Shown here: piece by piece, positions 17,226 to 26,001 of the stretch
How the letters are laid out: every line of letters starts with the position of its first letter
Position numbering within the stretch: the first letter of the stretch is position 1
Program-made: the position numbers and the translations under genes
Assembly: GCA_937883885.1 (NCBI GenBank)
Contig: CAKZXL010000570.1
Coordinates: forward strand, 1 to 64,000
Source of the DNA: an uncultured Aquincola sp.
GTDB lineage: Bacteria > Pseudomonadota > Gammaproteobacteria > Burkholderiales > Burkholderiaceae
Length of the DNA: 64,000 nt
Reading direction: 5' to 3'
The notes under the pieces: model-generated
What the model saw: only the letters and a program-made list of their open reading frames with translations
Databases searched by the model: none
What the model was told of the DNA's origin: nothing

Positions 17226-17807
17226 ATGGCGGGCCACGCGCGCTACACGGCCTTGCTGGATGCGTGCGTGCTCCATCCGATGGCGATGGCCGATGCGTTG
17301 ATGAGTCTGGCCAGCGCAGGACTGTATGCAGCCAAGTGGTCGCGCACGATCGAGTCCGAGTGGATCGCATCGATCGAAGCGCGTCGCCCCGACTTGACGG
17401 GCAAGCTCGGGTATCGCCGCGATCAGATGCGTGAGGTCGTGCCGGACTGGGAGGTAGAGGAGCGGGCCTGGCAATCGTTGGCTGGCAGCTTGAAGCTGCC
17501 CGACCCGGATGACGTTCATGTGCTGGCCGCGGCAATGGCCGGGCTTGCCGACTGCATCGTCACGGCAAACCTGCGCGACTTCCCCAGCGACGTCGTCGGC
17601 CCGCTTGGCATCGAGATCATTCATCCCGACCAGTTCATCGTCGCGCAGTGGGATCTCGACCAGCTCGTCGCCGTGGCCGCCTTCAAGCGCATGCGCATGC
17701 GTTGGAAAAAGCCTGAGGCGACGGCCGAAGACTTCGCCGCCGCGCTCGAACGCGCCGGCTTGCCGGCTACTGCGCAACGATTGAGGGAGGCGGCCGAACT
17801 CATCTAG
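17226..17807 (+). CDS. PIN-domain ribonuclease toxin (VapC-like)
   Basis: This 193-residue protein has the spaced acidic residues of a PIN nuclease. D12 is in LLDACVLHP, a glutamate is in RTIESEWI near residue 45, an aspartate pair is in PDDVHVLAAA near 98, and another aspartate is in TANLRDFP near 119. The C-terminal 60 residues are an additional helical extension beyond the roughly 130-residue core. Such toxins cleave RNA to arrest growth when the antitoxin is lost. It forms one transcription unit with the preceding antitoxin gene and lies 130 bp upstream of the Argonaute gene. Confidence 0.8.
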   Translation: MAGHARYTALLDACVLHPMAMADALMSLASAGLYAAKWSRTIESEWIASIEARRPDLTGKLGYRRDQMREVVPDWEVEERAWQSLAGSLKLPDPDDVHVLAAAMAGLADCIVTANLRDFPSDVVGPLGIEIIHPDQFIVAQWDLDQLVAVAAFKRMRMRWKKPEATAEDFAAALERAGLPATAQRLREAAELI

Positions 17808-17937
17808 CCTGCGGGGTCGTCGTGGCCGCGCCGCAGGTTCCCACGCAACGGACCCTTGGATGCAAGCGATCGACGGTCCACCCCTCGACACCGGCATCGC
17901 CTTGCGGCCAGAAGCCCAACAGGGAGACAACCAGAAC

Positions 17938-20187
17938 ATGCTGCTCAATCACCTGCCCATCACGTTTTCGGCGTCGCAGTTCGCGGGGTACCGCCTCCCG
18001 TACGAAGGCAGCGAACAGCTCAGGGCGTTGCGCGCTCAGCTTTTCAAGACGCACTTCGTGCTGCGCACTGGCGACGCGATCGCGTTGTTCCCCTACACGG
18101 CAGGAACGGCGACCGAAGGCGAGGCGGTCACTTTCGACGTTGCCAAGGACCACAGCGTCGCCAACGCTTTGGCACACCAGGCTCTCCTGCGCTCGTTCTT
18201 CAATCACCACCGCAGCATCTCCGGCGTGCGTCCGGCCAAGTTCGTGCGGGACACCGCCAACCTTCTCAAGGGCAACGGCGCCGAGATCTTCGGCGTGTTC
18301 GCTGAGTACGCGTTCAATGTGCGGCCGCTGGCACCGCAAGACGGAGGGTTCCTGAATGGCGTGCTCGTCAACTTCGGCGCGCGACTCTTGATCAAACCCA
18401 CCGCGCGCGAGCTTCGCGACCGCGGCCTGCAGCTCCAGGGCCTCTACGTTGTCGGCGAAGGCGAGGTCGACGACCTGTACATCCTGCCGATGTTCAACCG
18501 GCGACTGATCGGGCGCATCGAACGCATCGAAGGCGACATCGCGGTCCTCACGGACGCGCGGAAGGATCGCATTCCGCTGGACAAAGTCCATGTCGAACCG
18601 ACGTACACCAACTTCGAGCGACTCGGACGCGCCGCGCTGGGATCCGACTACGAGGGGTTTCAGAGGCGGCTCGCGGCATGTCTGTACAACGTCTCCGCGG
18701 CCGACAAGCAGCTCGCGCGCATCAAGCAGCTGGTTGAGCAGTTCAAGGACTTGCAGGGCCAACTGCCCTGCTGCGCGGGTCTGGCCGTGTCGCTTGACGG
18801 CACGCTGACTGAGGTGAGTCGGGGCATCGGCGTCGGTCAGTCTCGCAAGCTGAGTCCGCCGCAGTGCAGCCTGCGCCCTGGCGGCTCCATCACGGTGCCC
18901 TGGCCGGTGGATCCGCAGATCGACGTGAACGGTCCGTTCGACGCCGACAGTTTCGTATGCAAGAGCCCTCGTGTCGCCGTCATCTACCCGGCCGCGCACG
19001 CAGGTCATGTCGAGCGCTTCGTCGCCCAGTTGCGCGATGGCGTGCCGTCCAACGGCGCGAAGACGCCGATGCAGCAAGGCATGGGTCGCAAATTCCGCCT
19101 GCAGGGGATGCACTTCGAGCTCGTCGCTGTGGACGCAGGCCAGAACAAGGCCCAGGCCTACCGCGCCGCCGCGTTGGAGTCAGCGCAGCGCCAGGTGGAC
19201 GCGGCCCTCGTCGTGTTGACCGACGAAGATCGCCTGATGCTCGGCGCGCACAGCCCGTACTACACGAGCAAGGCCGTGCTGATGTCTCAAGGCGTGCCGG
19301 TCCAGGTGGTGCGCCTGCCCACGCTGCTCCAGAACAACGTGGGCTTCAGCCTGAACAACATCGCGCTGGCTCTGTACGCCAAGCTCGGTGGTGTTCCTTG
19401 GACGCTCTCGGTCCAACAGCGTCTCGTCTATGAAGTCATCGTCGGCATCGGGAGCGCCCGAGTCGGCTCTGACCGGCTGTCCGAGCGCGAGCGCATCGTC
19501 GGCATCACCACCGTGTTCAGCGGCGATGGCAACTACCTGCTCGGCAACTCGACCGCGGAGGCCGCGGCAGGGCAGTACGAGGCTGCGCTTCTCACGTCGC
19601 TGCGGGCCAACCTGGACGAGCTGCAGCGCCGGTACGGCTGGCGCAAGGGCGACAAGCTGCGCATCATCTTTCACCAGTCGTTCAAGCGCTACAAGGAGAC
19701 CGAGGCTCAGGCCGTGGCTGGTTTGGTTCGCGAACTCACCGACTACGAGGTCGAGTACGCCTTCGTCCAGGTGAGTGCCGATCATGACTGGAAGCTGTTC
19801 GACCCGGCATCGGAAGGCGCCACCTACAGGCAATCGCGCAAGGGGGTGGCGGTGCCGGCACGCGGACAAATCGTACCGCTCGGCCCACGGGCCGCGCTGG
19901 TCACGCTGACCGGGCCGCAGCAGTTGAAGACCGACCTCCAGGGCTGCCCCGCGCCGATGCTGGTCAGCATCCACCCGAACTCAACCTTCACAAGCCTCGG
20001 CTACATCGCCGAGCAGGTCTTCAACCTGACATTCATGTCGTGGCGCTCGTTCATGCCGTCCTACCAGCCGGTGTCGGTGTCCTACCCCAACATGGTCGTC
20101 AATCTGCTCGGCAACCTGCGGCAGATCCCGAACTTCAATCCGGACATACTGATCACGAAGCTGCGTGAGAGCAGGTGGTTCCTGTGA
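17938..20187 (+). CDS. Long-B prokaryotic Argonaute (RsAgo-like), catalytically inactive PIWI
   Basis: This 749-residue pAgo has N, PAZ-like, MID and PIWI regions. The MID pocket for guide 5' phosphate is intact: Y441/Y442, K445, Q456 and K482 in YYTSK, GVPVQ and YAKLGG. The PIWI catalytic acids are missing: VGIGSAR has G505 where active Agos have Asp, IIFHQSFKRYK (H579) lacks the second Asp, and YPNMVV lacks the last. GITTVFSGDG, YLLGN and the C-terminal SRWFL resemble RsAgo of Rhodobacter sphaeroides, which uses RNA guides against DNA. It is therefore a guide-dependent sensor that needs an effector. Start ATG 17938 follows AGGGAG; an upstream ATG at 17860 is less likely. The next gene overlaps as GTGA. 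Confidence 0.92.
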   Translation: MLLNHLPITFSASQFAGYRLPYEGSEQLRALRAQLFKTHFVLRTGDAIALFPYTAGTATEGEAVTFDVAKDHSVANALAHQALLRSFFNHHRSISGVRPAKFVRDTANLLKGNGAEIFGVFAEYAFNVRPLAPQDGGFLNGVLVNFGARLLIKPTARELRDRGLQLQGLYVVGEGEVDDLYILPMFNRRLIGRIERIEGDIAVLTDARKDRIPLDKVHVEPTYTNFERLGRAALGSDYEGFQRRLAACLYNVSAADKQLARIKQLVEQFKDLQGQLPCCAGLAVSLDGTLTEVSRGIGVGQSRKLSPPQCSLRPGGSITVPWPVDPQIDVNGPFDADSFVCKSPRVAVIYPAAHAGHVERFVAQLRDGVPSNGAKTPMQQGMGRKFRLQGMHFELVAVDAGQNKAQAYRAAALESAQRQVDAALVVLTDEDRLMLGAHSPYYTSKAVLMSQGVPVQVVRLPTLLQNNVGFSLNNIALALYAKLGGVPWTLSVQQRLVYEVIVGIGSARVGSDRLSERERIVGITTVFSGDGNYLLGNSTAEAAAGQYEAALLTSLRANLDELQRRYGWRKGDKLRIIFHQSFKRYKETEAQAVAGLVRELTDYEVEYAFVQVSADHDWKLFDPASEGATYRQSRKGVAVPARGQIVPLGPRAALVTLTGPQQLKTDLQGCPAPMLVSIHPNSTFTSLGYIAEQVFNLTFMSWRSFMPSYQPVSVSYPNMVVNLLGNLRQIPNFNPDILITKLRESRWFL

Positions 20188-21404
20188 CGGTCACCTGGAT
20201 CGCGGATGGCCTTGCGCGCCTGCGCGCGGACGTCGCCTCGGCCAACACGAGCGGCAACGTCGAGGGGTTGATCGCGAGGTACATCGTCGGCAATGACCCA
20301 AGGCTGGGCATCGTCTGGGGCATCGACTGCGAAGAGGTCTGGTTGCATCGCAGCTACGACCCCTCCAGCCTGCCGACTGTTGCGGCTCTTGGCTACACGG
20401 TAGCGTCTCACGCCGATGCCGCTCTCCTCGGCGCGCTCGACGACGGCATGCAGCGGGCGGCGGCCCGCGACCCGTTGCTGGCCGGGCCTGGGGCCGCGCT
20501 TCACGATCCGGCGGTCCTGGTTGGGTTGGCGCTGGCGGCAAGGCGCTTCATCGGCGAGAAGAGCGAGTACGCGAACTGGCTGGGCAAGGTCCTGGGAGCG
20601 ATGCGGCGCGACGCGGCAGCGCGCACCGACCCACTGGTGGCGCACGCTGCGCAGTTGTGCGGCGTCAAGATCACGCCGCCCGTTCTGGATCTTGACGCTC
20701 CGTTGAGCTATTGCGCGGCCTTCGACTGGTGGCTGGATCATGGTGCGCCGAGTGGCGTCGTCACCGCTGATCAGCGCCTTGCCTTGCGGGCGTCGATCGT
20801 GGAACGCACGTTGACGGAGGATGTCGGGCGCCGATCGGCGCATCAGGCGGCGCTGTTGTGGCGGGTGCTACGCGCGGCCGTCAGCGAGGAAACGTCTGCC
20901 GTGTTGCGTACGCGGGCGACTGTGACGCACGTTCTGAACCAGTTCGAGAGCTGTCTGCGCCGCTGGCGTTGGGACAGCAGCGACCTGAGAACGCCTGTGC
21001 GTTGGCCGATCCGCAGCGAGCGCGAGGTTCAAGACATCCTGTGGCTGTTGCTCCGTGGGATGTTCCACGACCTCGAGGACGAGGACACGCTCCCGAAGTT
21101 CGGCCACTCGACCTACCGGGCCGATTTGGGCATTCCGAGCCTGGCGCTGTTGATCGAAGTGAAGTTCGCGCGCACGGCCGCCGACTTCAAGACCATCGAG
21201 AAGGAAGTCCTTCAGGACATCGAACCCTATCGCCGACTCCCTGAGCGCTATCGCGAGATCCTGGTCTTCATCTACGACGACTCGTGCAGTGTCCAAGAGC
21301 ACGACACGACGCGGCGTGCGCTGCGGTCATTGCCGGGAGTGGCCGAGATCCTGATCGCCAGCCGCCCGTCGCATCTGCCGTCGGCCGCTGAGCGGCGCGA
21401 GTAA
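20184..21404 (+). CDS. PD-(D/E)XK nuclease partner of the Argonaute
   Basis: This 406-residue protein has a C-terminal restriction-nuclease fold. D314 lies in YRADLGIP, and E325-V-K327 in LLIEVKFAR gives the D...ExK catalytic signature. The helical N-terminal 280 residues are unassigned and may contact the pAgo. Long-B pAgos that have lost slicing are commonly encoded with an effector such as a nuclease, a Sir2 protein or a membrane protein; this matches the nuclease class (family knowledge). GTG at 20184 overlaps the Argonaute TGA as GTGA, with AGGTGG just upstream; an alternative GTG lies at 20175. It probably degrades DNA when the pAgo finds a target. Confidence 0.82.
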   Translation: MTVTWIADGLARLRADVASANTSGNVEGLIARYIVGNDPRLGIVWGIDCEEVWLHRSYDPSSLPTVAALGYTVASHADAALLGALDDGMQRAAARDPLLAGPGAALHDPAVLVGLALAARRFIGEKSEYANWLGKVLGAMRRDAAARTDPLVAHAAQLCGVKITPPVLDLDAPLSYCAAFDWWLDHGAPSGVVTADQRLALRASIVERTLTEDVGRRSAHQAALLWRVLRAAVSEETSAVLRTRATVTHVLNQFESCLRRWRWDSSDLRTPVRWPIRSEREVQDILWLLLRGMFHDLEDEDTLPKFGHSTYRADLGIPSLALLIEVKFARTAADFKTIEKEVLQDIEPYRRLPERYREILVFIYDDSCSVQEHDTTRRALRSLPGVAEILIASRPSHLPSAAERRE

Positions 21405-21443
21405 CGGCCTTGCCGCCGCGTACCAACCACAACGGAGTGCCGC

Positions 21444-23384
21444 TTGAAACTGACGCAGCTGAAGCTGTCCAACTTCCAGTGCTTCGGTGCTGATCCCACG
21501 GCCATCGGCCTGACGGCGCTGTGTTTCCTGCTCGGCCCCAACGGCACGGGAAAGACGGCGTTGCTGCAGGCGCTGGCCCGGATGTTCGGGCTCGATCCGG
21601 CCTTGCGGCGCATCCGGAAGTCGGACTTCCACTGCAAGGCCGAAGACGCCTGCAAGGCCCTCGCCGGCCCGTTGACGCTGTGGATCGAGGCGGACTTCGA
21701 GTTTCCCGAGCTCGAGAAGGCCAAGGGCAAGCATGCGACGGTGCCGGTGCATTTCGCCCACATGCAACTCGTCACGGCGGGCGGCGTGCCCCGTGTTCGA
21801 TACCGCTTGACGGCTACGCTCGGCGAGGACGGCGATATCGAAGAGGCTTTCCAATGCGTGATCTCGGTCGACGGGCACGACGAGCCGACCAAGTCGATTC
21901 CCGTCCAGAAACACGATCGCAGTGCGATCCAAGTGCACTACCTGCCCGCCAGGCGCGACCCGGCCGACCACATCTCGTTCGCGGCCAATGCCTTGCTGGG
22001 CCGAGCGCTGCGCGCGGCCGACTGGCAAACCGAAAGTGAAGCGATCGCCAAGCTGACCGGGGAGATCAGTGCGGCCTTGTCGGGCAACGCCGCCATCGAA
22101 GGCATCGGCCAGCAGTTGGCCACTCATTGGTCGGCCCTGCACAAGGGGACGCACTACGCCAACCCTGCGATCTCGTTTGCCGGCAGCGACGTGGACAGCC
22201 TGCTGCGGCACTTGTCGTTGTCGTTCGCGCCGGGCGCCGGCGAGCCGCAAGTCGACTTCTCGCGCCTGAGCGACGGGCAGCAGTCCTTGCTGTACCTGGC
22301 GCTCGTGCTCTCGATGCAGGCGATCGGGCGCAAGGTGTTGGCAAAGAAGAGTGAGGCCTTCGACGTCGACAAGCTCAGACCCGCGGTGTTCACGCTCGTC
22401 GCGATGGAAGAGCCCGAGAACAGTCTGTCGCCGCACTACCTGGGCCGCGTATTGAACGCGCTGCGCGGGTTCGCTGGCCACGACGATGCCCAGGCCATCG
22501 TGGCCACGCACGCGCCGTCGCTCTTGCGTCGCGTCGAGCCCGACCAGATCCGCTACTTGCGTCTGGACGAGGACCGCCGGACCTTGGTGTCGAGGATCGT
22601 GATGCCGGACGCGTCCGATGAAGCGCACAAGTTCGTGCGCGAGGCCGTTCAGGCGTTCCCCGAGTTGTACTTCTCTCGCCTTGTGATCCTTGGGGAAGGC
22701 GACAGCGAGGAGGTCGTGCTGCCGCGGCTGCTTCGCGCCAAGGGCCTCGCCGAGGACGAGGTGTCGGTGTGCGTCGTGCCGCTGGGGGGGCGGCACGTCA
22801 ACCACTTCTGGAGACTGTTGCAGGGCTTGGGCATTCCTCAGGTCACCTTGCTCGATCTCGATCTGGGGCGACACCAGGGAGGCTGGGGCCGCGTGCGCTA
22901 CGCCATCCAGCAGCTGCTCAAGTTCCCGACGATCGAGAGCGATCTGAGCGAGGCCCACGTCAAGGGCTTGCCGAAGTGGGATGCCGACAATGTTCTGCCG
23001 GACTCGAAGGAATGGCCAGGCTGGCAAAAATTCCTGGAGTCGGCCGGCGTGTTCTTCTCAGCGCCCCTGGACCTCGACTTCGCTATGCTGCAGAAATTCC
23101 CCGGAGCCTATGGTGTGGATGACCTGGTAGGCCCGGAGCCGGCCGGCGACAATACCCTCGCGGCGGTGCTGGGGAAGGAGCATGGGGACGCCGACCAGTA
23201 CAGCGACGACGAGCACAAGTACTTCGCGACCTATCACCGCTGCTTCAAGCTCGGCAGCAAACCCGCGGCGCACCTGGCGGCGTTGGCTCAACTGGACGAC
23301 ACCGCGCTGGCGGACGGGATGCCTGAGGCGATCGGCCGGATGCTGGACATGGTGAAGGCCAAGCTGGCGGCGCTGCCGGAATGA
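21444..23384 (+). CDS. OLD-family ATPase/TOPRIM nuclease, Gabija GajA-like
   Basis: This 646-residue protein has an N-terminal ABC-type ATPase: Walker A GPNGTGKT at residues 31-38, signature LSDGQQSLLYLAL near 275, Walker B with MEEPENSLSP, and H-loop VATHAPSLL. A C-terminal TOPRIM nuclease follows, with E418 in ILGEGDSEEVV and D471/D473 in TLLDLDLG. The order and the helicase gene directly downstream define class 2 OLD proteins, the group that includes GajA of Gabija. GajA nicks DNA when nucleotide levels fall. It is somewhat longer than the roughly 580 residues of GajA from Bacillus cereus. Start is TTG at 21444 with GGAG 6 bp upstream, only 39 bp after the nuclease gene. Confidence 0.85.
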   Translation: MKLTQLKLSNFQCFGADPTAIGLTALCFLLGPNGTGKTALLQALARMFGLDPALRRIRKSDFHCKAEDACKALAGPLTLWIEADFEFPELEKAKGKHATVPVHFAHMQLVTAGGVPRVRYRLTATLGEDGDIEEAFQCVISVDGHDEPTKSIPVQKHDRSAIQVHYLPARRDPADHISFAANALLGRALRAADWQTESEAIAKLTGEISAALSGNAAIEGIGQQLATHWSALHKGTHYANPAISFAGSDVDSLLRHLSLSFAPGAGEPQVDFSRLSDGQQSLLYLALVLSMQAIGRKVLAKKSEAFDVDKLRPAVFTLVAMEEPENSLSPHYLGRVLNALRGFAGHDDAQAIVATHAPSLLRRVEPDQIRYLRLDEDRRTLVSRIVMPDASDEAHKFVREAVQAFPELYFSRLVILGEGDSEEVVLPRLLRAKGLAEDEVSVCVVPLGGRHVNHFWRLLQGLGIPQVTLLDLDLGRHQGGWGRVRYAIQQLLKFPTIESDLSEAHVKGLPKWDADNVLPDSKEWPGWQKFLESAGVFFSAPLDLDFAMLQKFPGAYGVDDLVGPEPAGDNTLAAVLGKEHGDADQYSDDEHKYFATYHRCFKLGSKPAAHLAALAQLDDTALADGMPEAIGRMLDMVKAKLAALPE

Positions 23385-25039
23385 TCAAGCCCGAACGCTG
23401 GCAACCGGCCGATGGTCTGAAGCTGGAGCCGAACGCGCTGCGTGCTGCGACCGAAACGACTTGCAGCCTGGCGCTCACGGCCGGGCCGGGCGCCGGCAAG
23501 ACCGAGATGCTCGCGCAGCGTGCCGATTTTCTGCTGCGCACGGGGGCCTGTCGCTATCCCAGGCGCATCCTGGCCATCTCGTTCAAGGTGGACGCCAGTC
23601 GAAACCTGAAAGAGCGTGTGCGTAAGCGCTGCGGACCGGCCTTGGCGTCCCGCTTCGACAGCCACACCTTCCACGCGTTTGCCAAACGCCTGATCGATCG
23701 GTTCCGTCCGGTATTGACGGGCAAGGATGCGCTCGACGCCGACTACACCATCGGCAAACCGCGCGTCACGCGCCGGCAGATCGAGTTCGACGACCTGGTT
23801 CCGCTGGCCATCGAGATCCTCAAGGCCAGCGAGTTCGCTCGCAATGCGGTCCGGCAGACCTACAGCCACGCTTTTCTCGACGAGTTCCAGGATTGCACGG
23901 GACAGCAGTACCAGTTGCTGCGCGCCGCGTTCCACGGCAGCGACATTCAGCTCACGGCGGTCGGGGACACCAAACAACGGATCATGGGTTGGGCCGGCGC
24001 GTTGGAAGGCGTGTTCAAGACCTTTGCAGGTGAGTTCAACGCGATGCCGCTCAATCTCTACCAGAACTTTCGATCACAGCCGCGTCTGCGGCGGATGCAA
24101 AACGCGATGGTCAAGGTGATGGATCCGGGAGCGGCCGTTCCTGATGGGGACATCGTCGGCAAGGGCGGGCTGGTGCAGCTTGAGCACTTTGCAGACAGCC
24201 AGGCCGAAGCGGCTGCGATTGCAGCCCTCGTTTCCCGATCGGTTGACGAGGACGCACTGCCGCTGTCGGAGATCGCGATCCTGGTATCCAAACAAGTCGA
24301 ACTCTACGCACAGCCGCTGATGATGCTGCTCACGCAGCAGGGCGTTGCCTTTCGCAATGAGCAGGCGCTGCAGGACCTGTCGGCCGAACCGGCCGCGCGC
24401 CTGATCATCGACTTCCTGACCGTGGTGATGGCTGAGCAAGAGCCTGAGGCCTACAGCCGCTTGATGGACACGCTGCTGTCGGGCGCGATCGACGACGATG
24501 CCGCGTACGAAGCTCGCGCCCGCTGGTATCGCTTCATCGACGAAGCGCGCACACGTGCCGGCACCGTCGCGTCACCGGGGCCGGCCGCGGTATTGATGTG
24601 CGAACTCGCAGAGCAGTTTCTGCAGTGCGCGGGGCGTGAGCTCGTTGCGGGACTGTCCGCCGACTATGAACGCGGTACGCGGCTCGACGAGGTGGTCGAA
24701 CAGACCCTCGCACGGATCCGTGACTTGAGGACTGCGGCGGGCGATGCAGCCGGTGCCCTGGCCCGCTTCTCAGAGGATCGGGCAGTTCGGATCATGACGA
24801 TCCACAAGTCTAAGGGCCTGGAGTTCGACACCGTCATCGTGCTCGGGGTCGAGAACGAGGCGTTCTGGGGGGAAGAAGAGGCAGAGCGCTCGGGATTCTT
24901 TGTCGCGATCTCGAGGGCAAAGAGGCGGTTGGTGTTCACCACGGCAGGTCGACGAGACAAGCCCGACGGCGCCAACCATTACTGGAGAACCGGTCGAACG
25001 CCGCACACCGAGTTTCTTGGATACGCGTCCGAACGGTAG
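23381..25039 (+). CDS. UvrD/Rep-type superfamily 1 helicase, Gabija GajB-like
   Basis: This 552-residue helicase has all SF1A motifs: I TAGPGAGKT (33-41), II LDEFQDCT, III AVGDTKQRIMGW, IV LYQNFRSQ, V TIHKSKGLEFD and VI FVAISRAKRRL. GajB senses free DNA ends or single strands and activates GajA, consuming nucleotides (family knowledge). The ATG overlaps the OLD gene stop as ATGA at 23381-23384, so the two are translated together. The protein is slightly longer than typical GajB. It ends 26 bp before the convergent FlhC-like gene, which marks the right boundary of the defence cluster. Confidence 0.87.
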   Translation: MIKPERWQPADGLKLEPNALRAATETTCSLALTAGPGAGKTEMLAQRADFLLRTGACRYPRRILAISFKVDASRNLKERVRKRCGPALASRFDSHTFHAFAKRLIDRFRPVLTGKDALDADYTIGKPRVTRRQIEFDDLVPLAIEILKASEFARNAVRQTYSHAFLDEFQDCTGQQYQLLRAAFHGSDIQLTAVGDTKQRIMGWAGALEGVFKTFAGEFNAMPLNLYQNFRSQPRLRRMQNAMVKVMDPGAAVPDGDIVGKGGLVQLEHFADSQAEAAAIAALVSRSVDEDALPLSEIAILVSKQVELYAQPLMMLLTQQGVAFRNEQALQDLSAEPAARLIIDFLTVVMAEQEPEAYSRLMDTLLSGAIDDDAAYEARARWYRFIDEARTRAGTVASPGPAAVLMCELAEQFLQCAGRELVAGLSADYERGTRLDEVVEQTLARIRDLRTAAGDAAGALARFSEDRAVRIMTIHKSKGLEFDTVIVLGVENEAFWGEEEAERSGFFVAISRAKRRLVFTTAGRRDKPDGANHYWRTGRTPHTEFLGYASER

Positions 25040-25065
25040 GCACGGGCGCTGCACCGTGACCTCCT

Positions 25066-25686
25066 TCATGTCCGCCTCAGCAACTGCCGCAGGCCGAGGT
25101 CCACCAGTGCAATGTCCGGCAACGGCCGCACCGGAAACGACGCCTGCACCCGCTGATCCGTTCCGTAGCGCTGCACCAGCTTGCAGAACGGGCACTCGTC
25201 GTTGGACCGCGGCGCCGACCCGTAGGCCGCCAGGTACTCGCTGTGGCACGTGGGGCAGGCGACGAGCGAGAAGCTCTGCACGCTGGTCAGCCACAGCCCG
25301 TCGGTGTGCGCGGCGAGGTCGAAGGCGCGGTCGAAGCTGATGCGCTGCGGCGGTTCGCAGATGCTGCCGTAGTGGCGGTAGGCGGCGACGAGCGCTTCGG
25401 CTGCGGCGAAGCCGCCGTCGCGCAGGCGCCGGTACAGCGCCACGACGATGGAGGCCTCGGCGCGGTAGAGCAGGTTCGCGCCGTGGTACCACTCGGGGGA
25501 GTCGGGCGGGCGGCCGCGCGGCACGTTCTCGCGGTCAGGGAACAGCAGGCGCAGCAACTCGCGTGGTGGCAGGCCGGTCAGGTGGCCGATCGTGCGCACG
25601 CGGGCGCCCAGGGCGGCGCAGTCCTTGGCCAGCTGCAGCGCTCGCAGCTGCCGGTCGACCCGCAGTGGGGGACGGGGCTCGCCCAT
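25066..25686 (-). CDS. FlhC-like transcriptional activator (SetC/AcaC-type)
   Basis: This 206-residue protein matches FlhC, the DNA-contacting half of the FlhD4C2 activator. It has an N-terminal helix-turn-helix-like region (LGARVRTIGHLTGLPPRELL) and a C-terminal zinc site made of CPTC and CPFC in the pattern CxxC-x20-CxxC. On SXT/R391 and IncA/C elements, FlhC homologues (SetC, AcaC) switch on transfer genes rather than flagella, which fits the context here: no flagellar genes, but a complete set of transfer genes. It lies 21 bp downstream of the FlhD-like gene. Confidence 0.87.
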   Translation of the reverse strand: MGEPRPPLRVDRQLRALQLAKDCAALGARVRTIGHLTGLPPRELLRLLFPDRENVPRGRPPDSPEWYHGANLLYRAEASIVVALYRRLRDGGFAAAEALVAAYRHYGSICEPPQRISFDRAFDLAAHTDGLWLTSVQSFSLVACPTCHSEYLAAYGSAPRSNDECPFCKLVQRYGTDQRVQASFPVRPLPDIALVDLGLRQLLRRT

Positions 25687-25707
25687 GGCGATGGCCAGTG
25701 GCGGCGA

Positions 25708-26001
25708 TCAGGCTGCGAGGTGCTGGGCGGCGTGCACCGCGGCGAGCGGCCGGGCCAGCGGCAGTGGCGCTTCGAGCAGCGCCAGCAGGTCGCGGCGCGC
25801 CGGGAAGAGGGTGGCGTCGCCGACGTTGGCGACGATGGCCATGATCTGCTGCACGCCCAGGCCGGCGATGCGGTCCGCCTGCGCGGCATCGAGCGCGTAC
25901 TTGCAGCAGGTGGCGGGACGGTCCTGCAGGACGCCATCGCGGATGGTGAGCAGCAAGGTCAGGTTGGTGAGCTGGACATCGGAGAGCTGCGCCTGGTTCA
26001 T
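25708..26001 (-). CDS. FlhD-like transcriptional activator subunit (SetD/AcaD-type)
   Basis: This 97-residue, all-helical protein matches FlhD in size and sequence pattern (LTNLTLLLTIRDGV, then RIAGLGVQQIMAI). FlhD forms a ring that supports FlhC on DNA. Two adjacent cysteines (TCCKY) lie near residue 32; FlhD proteins have a cysteine close to this position. It is transcribed just upstream of the FlhC-like gene, together the likely master activator of conjugation. The ATG at 26001 gives the family length. Confidence 0.8.
   Translation of the reverse strand: MNQAQLSDVQLTNLTLLLTIRDGVLQDRPATCCKYALDAAQADRIAGLGVQQIMAIVANVGDATLFPARRDLLALLEAPLPLARPLAAVHAAQHLAA

Noticed and set aside
17860..17937. 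Upstream ATG for the Argonaute adding 26 residues
   Set aside because: The extra sequence is not Argonaute-like, and the ATG at 17938 has an AGGGAG ribosome site at good spacing.
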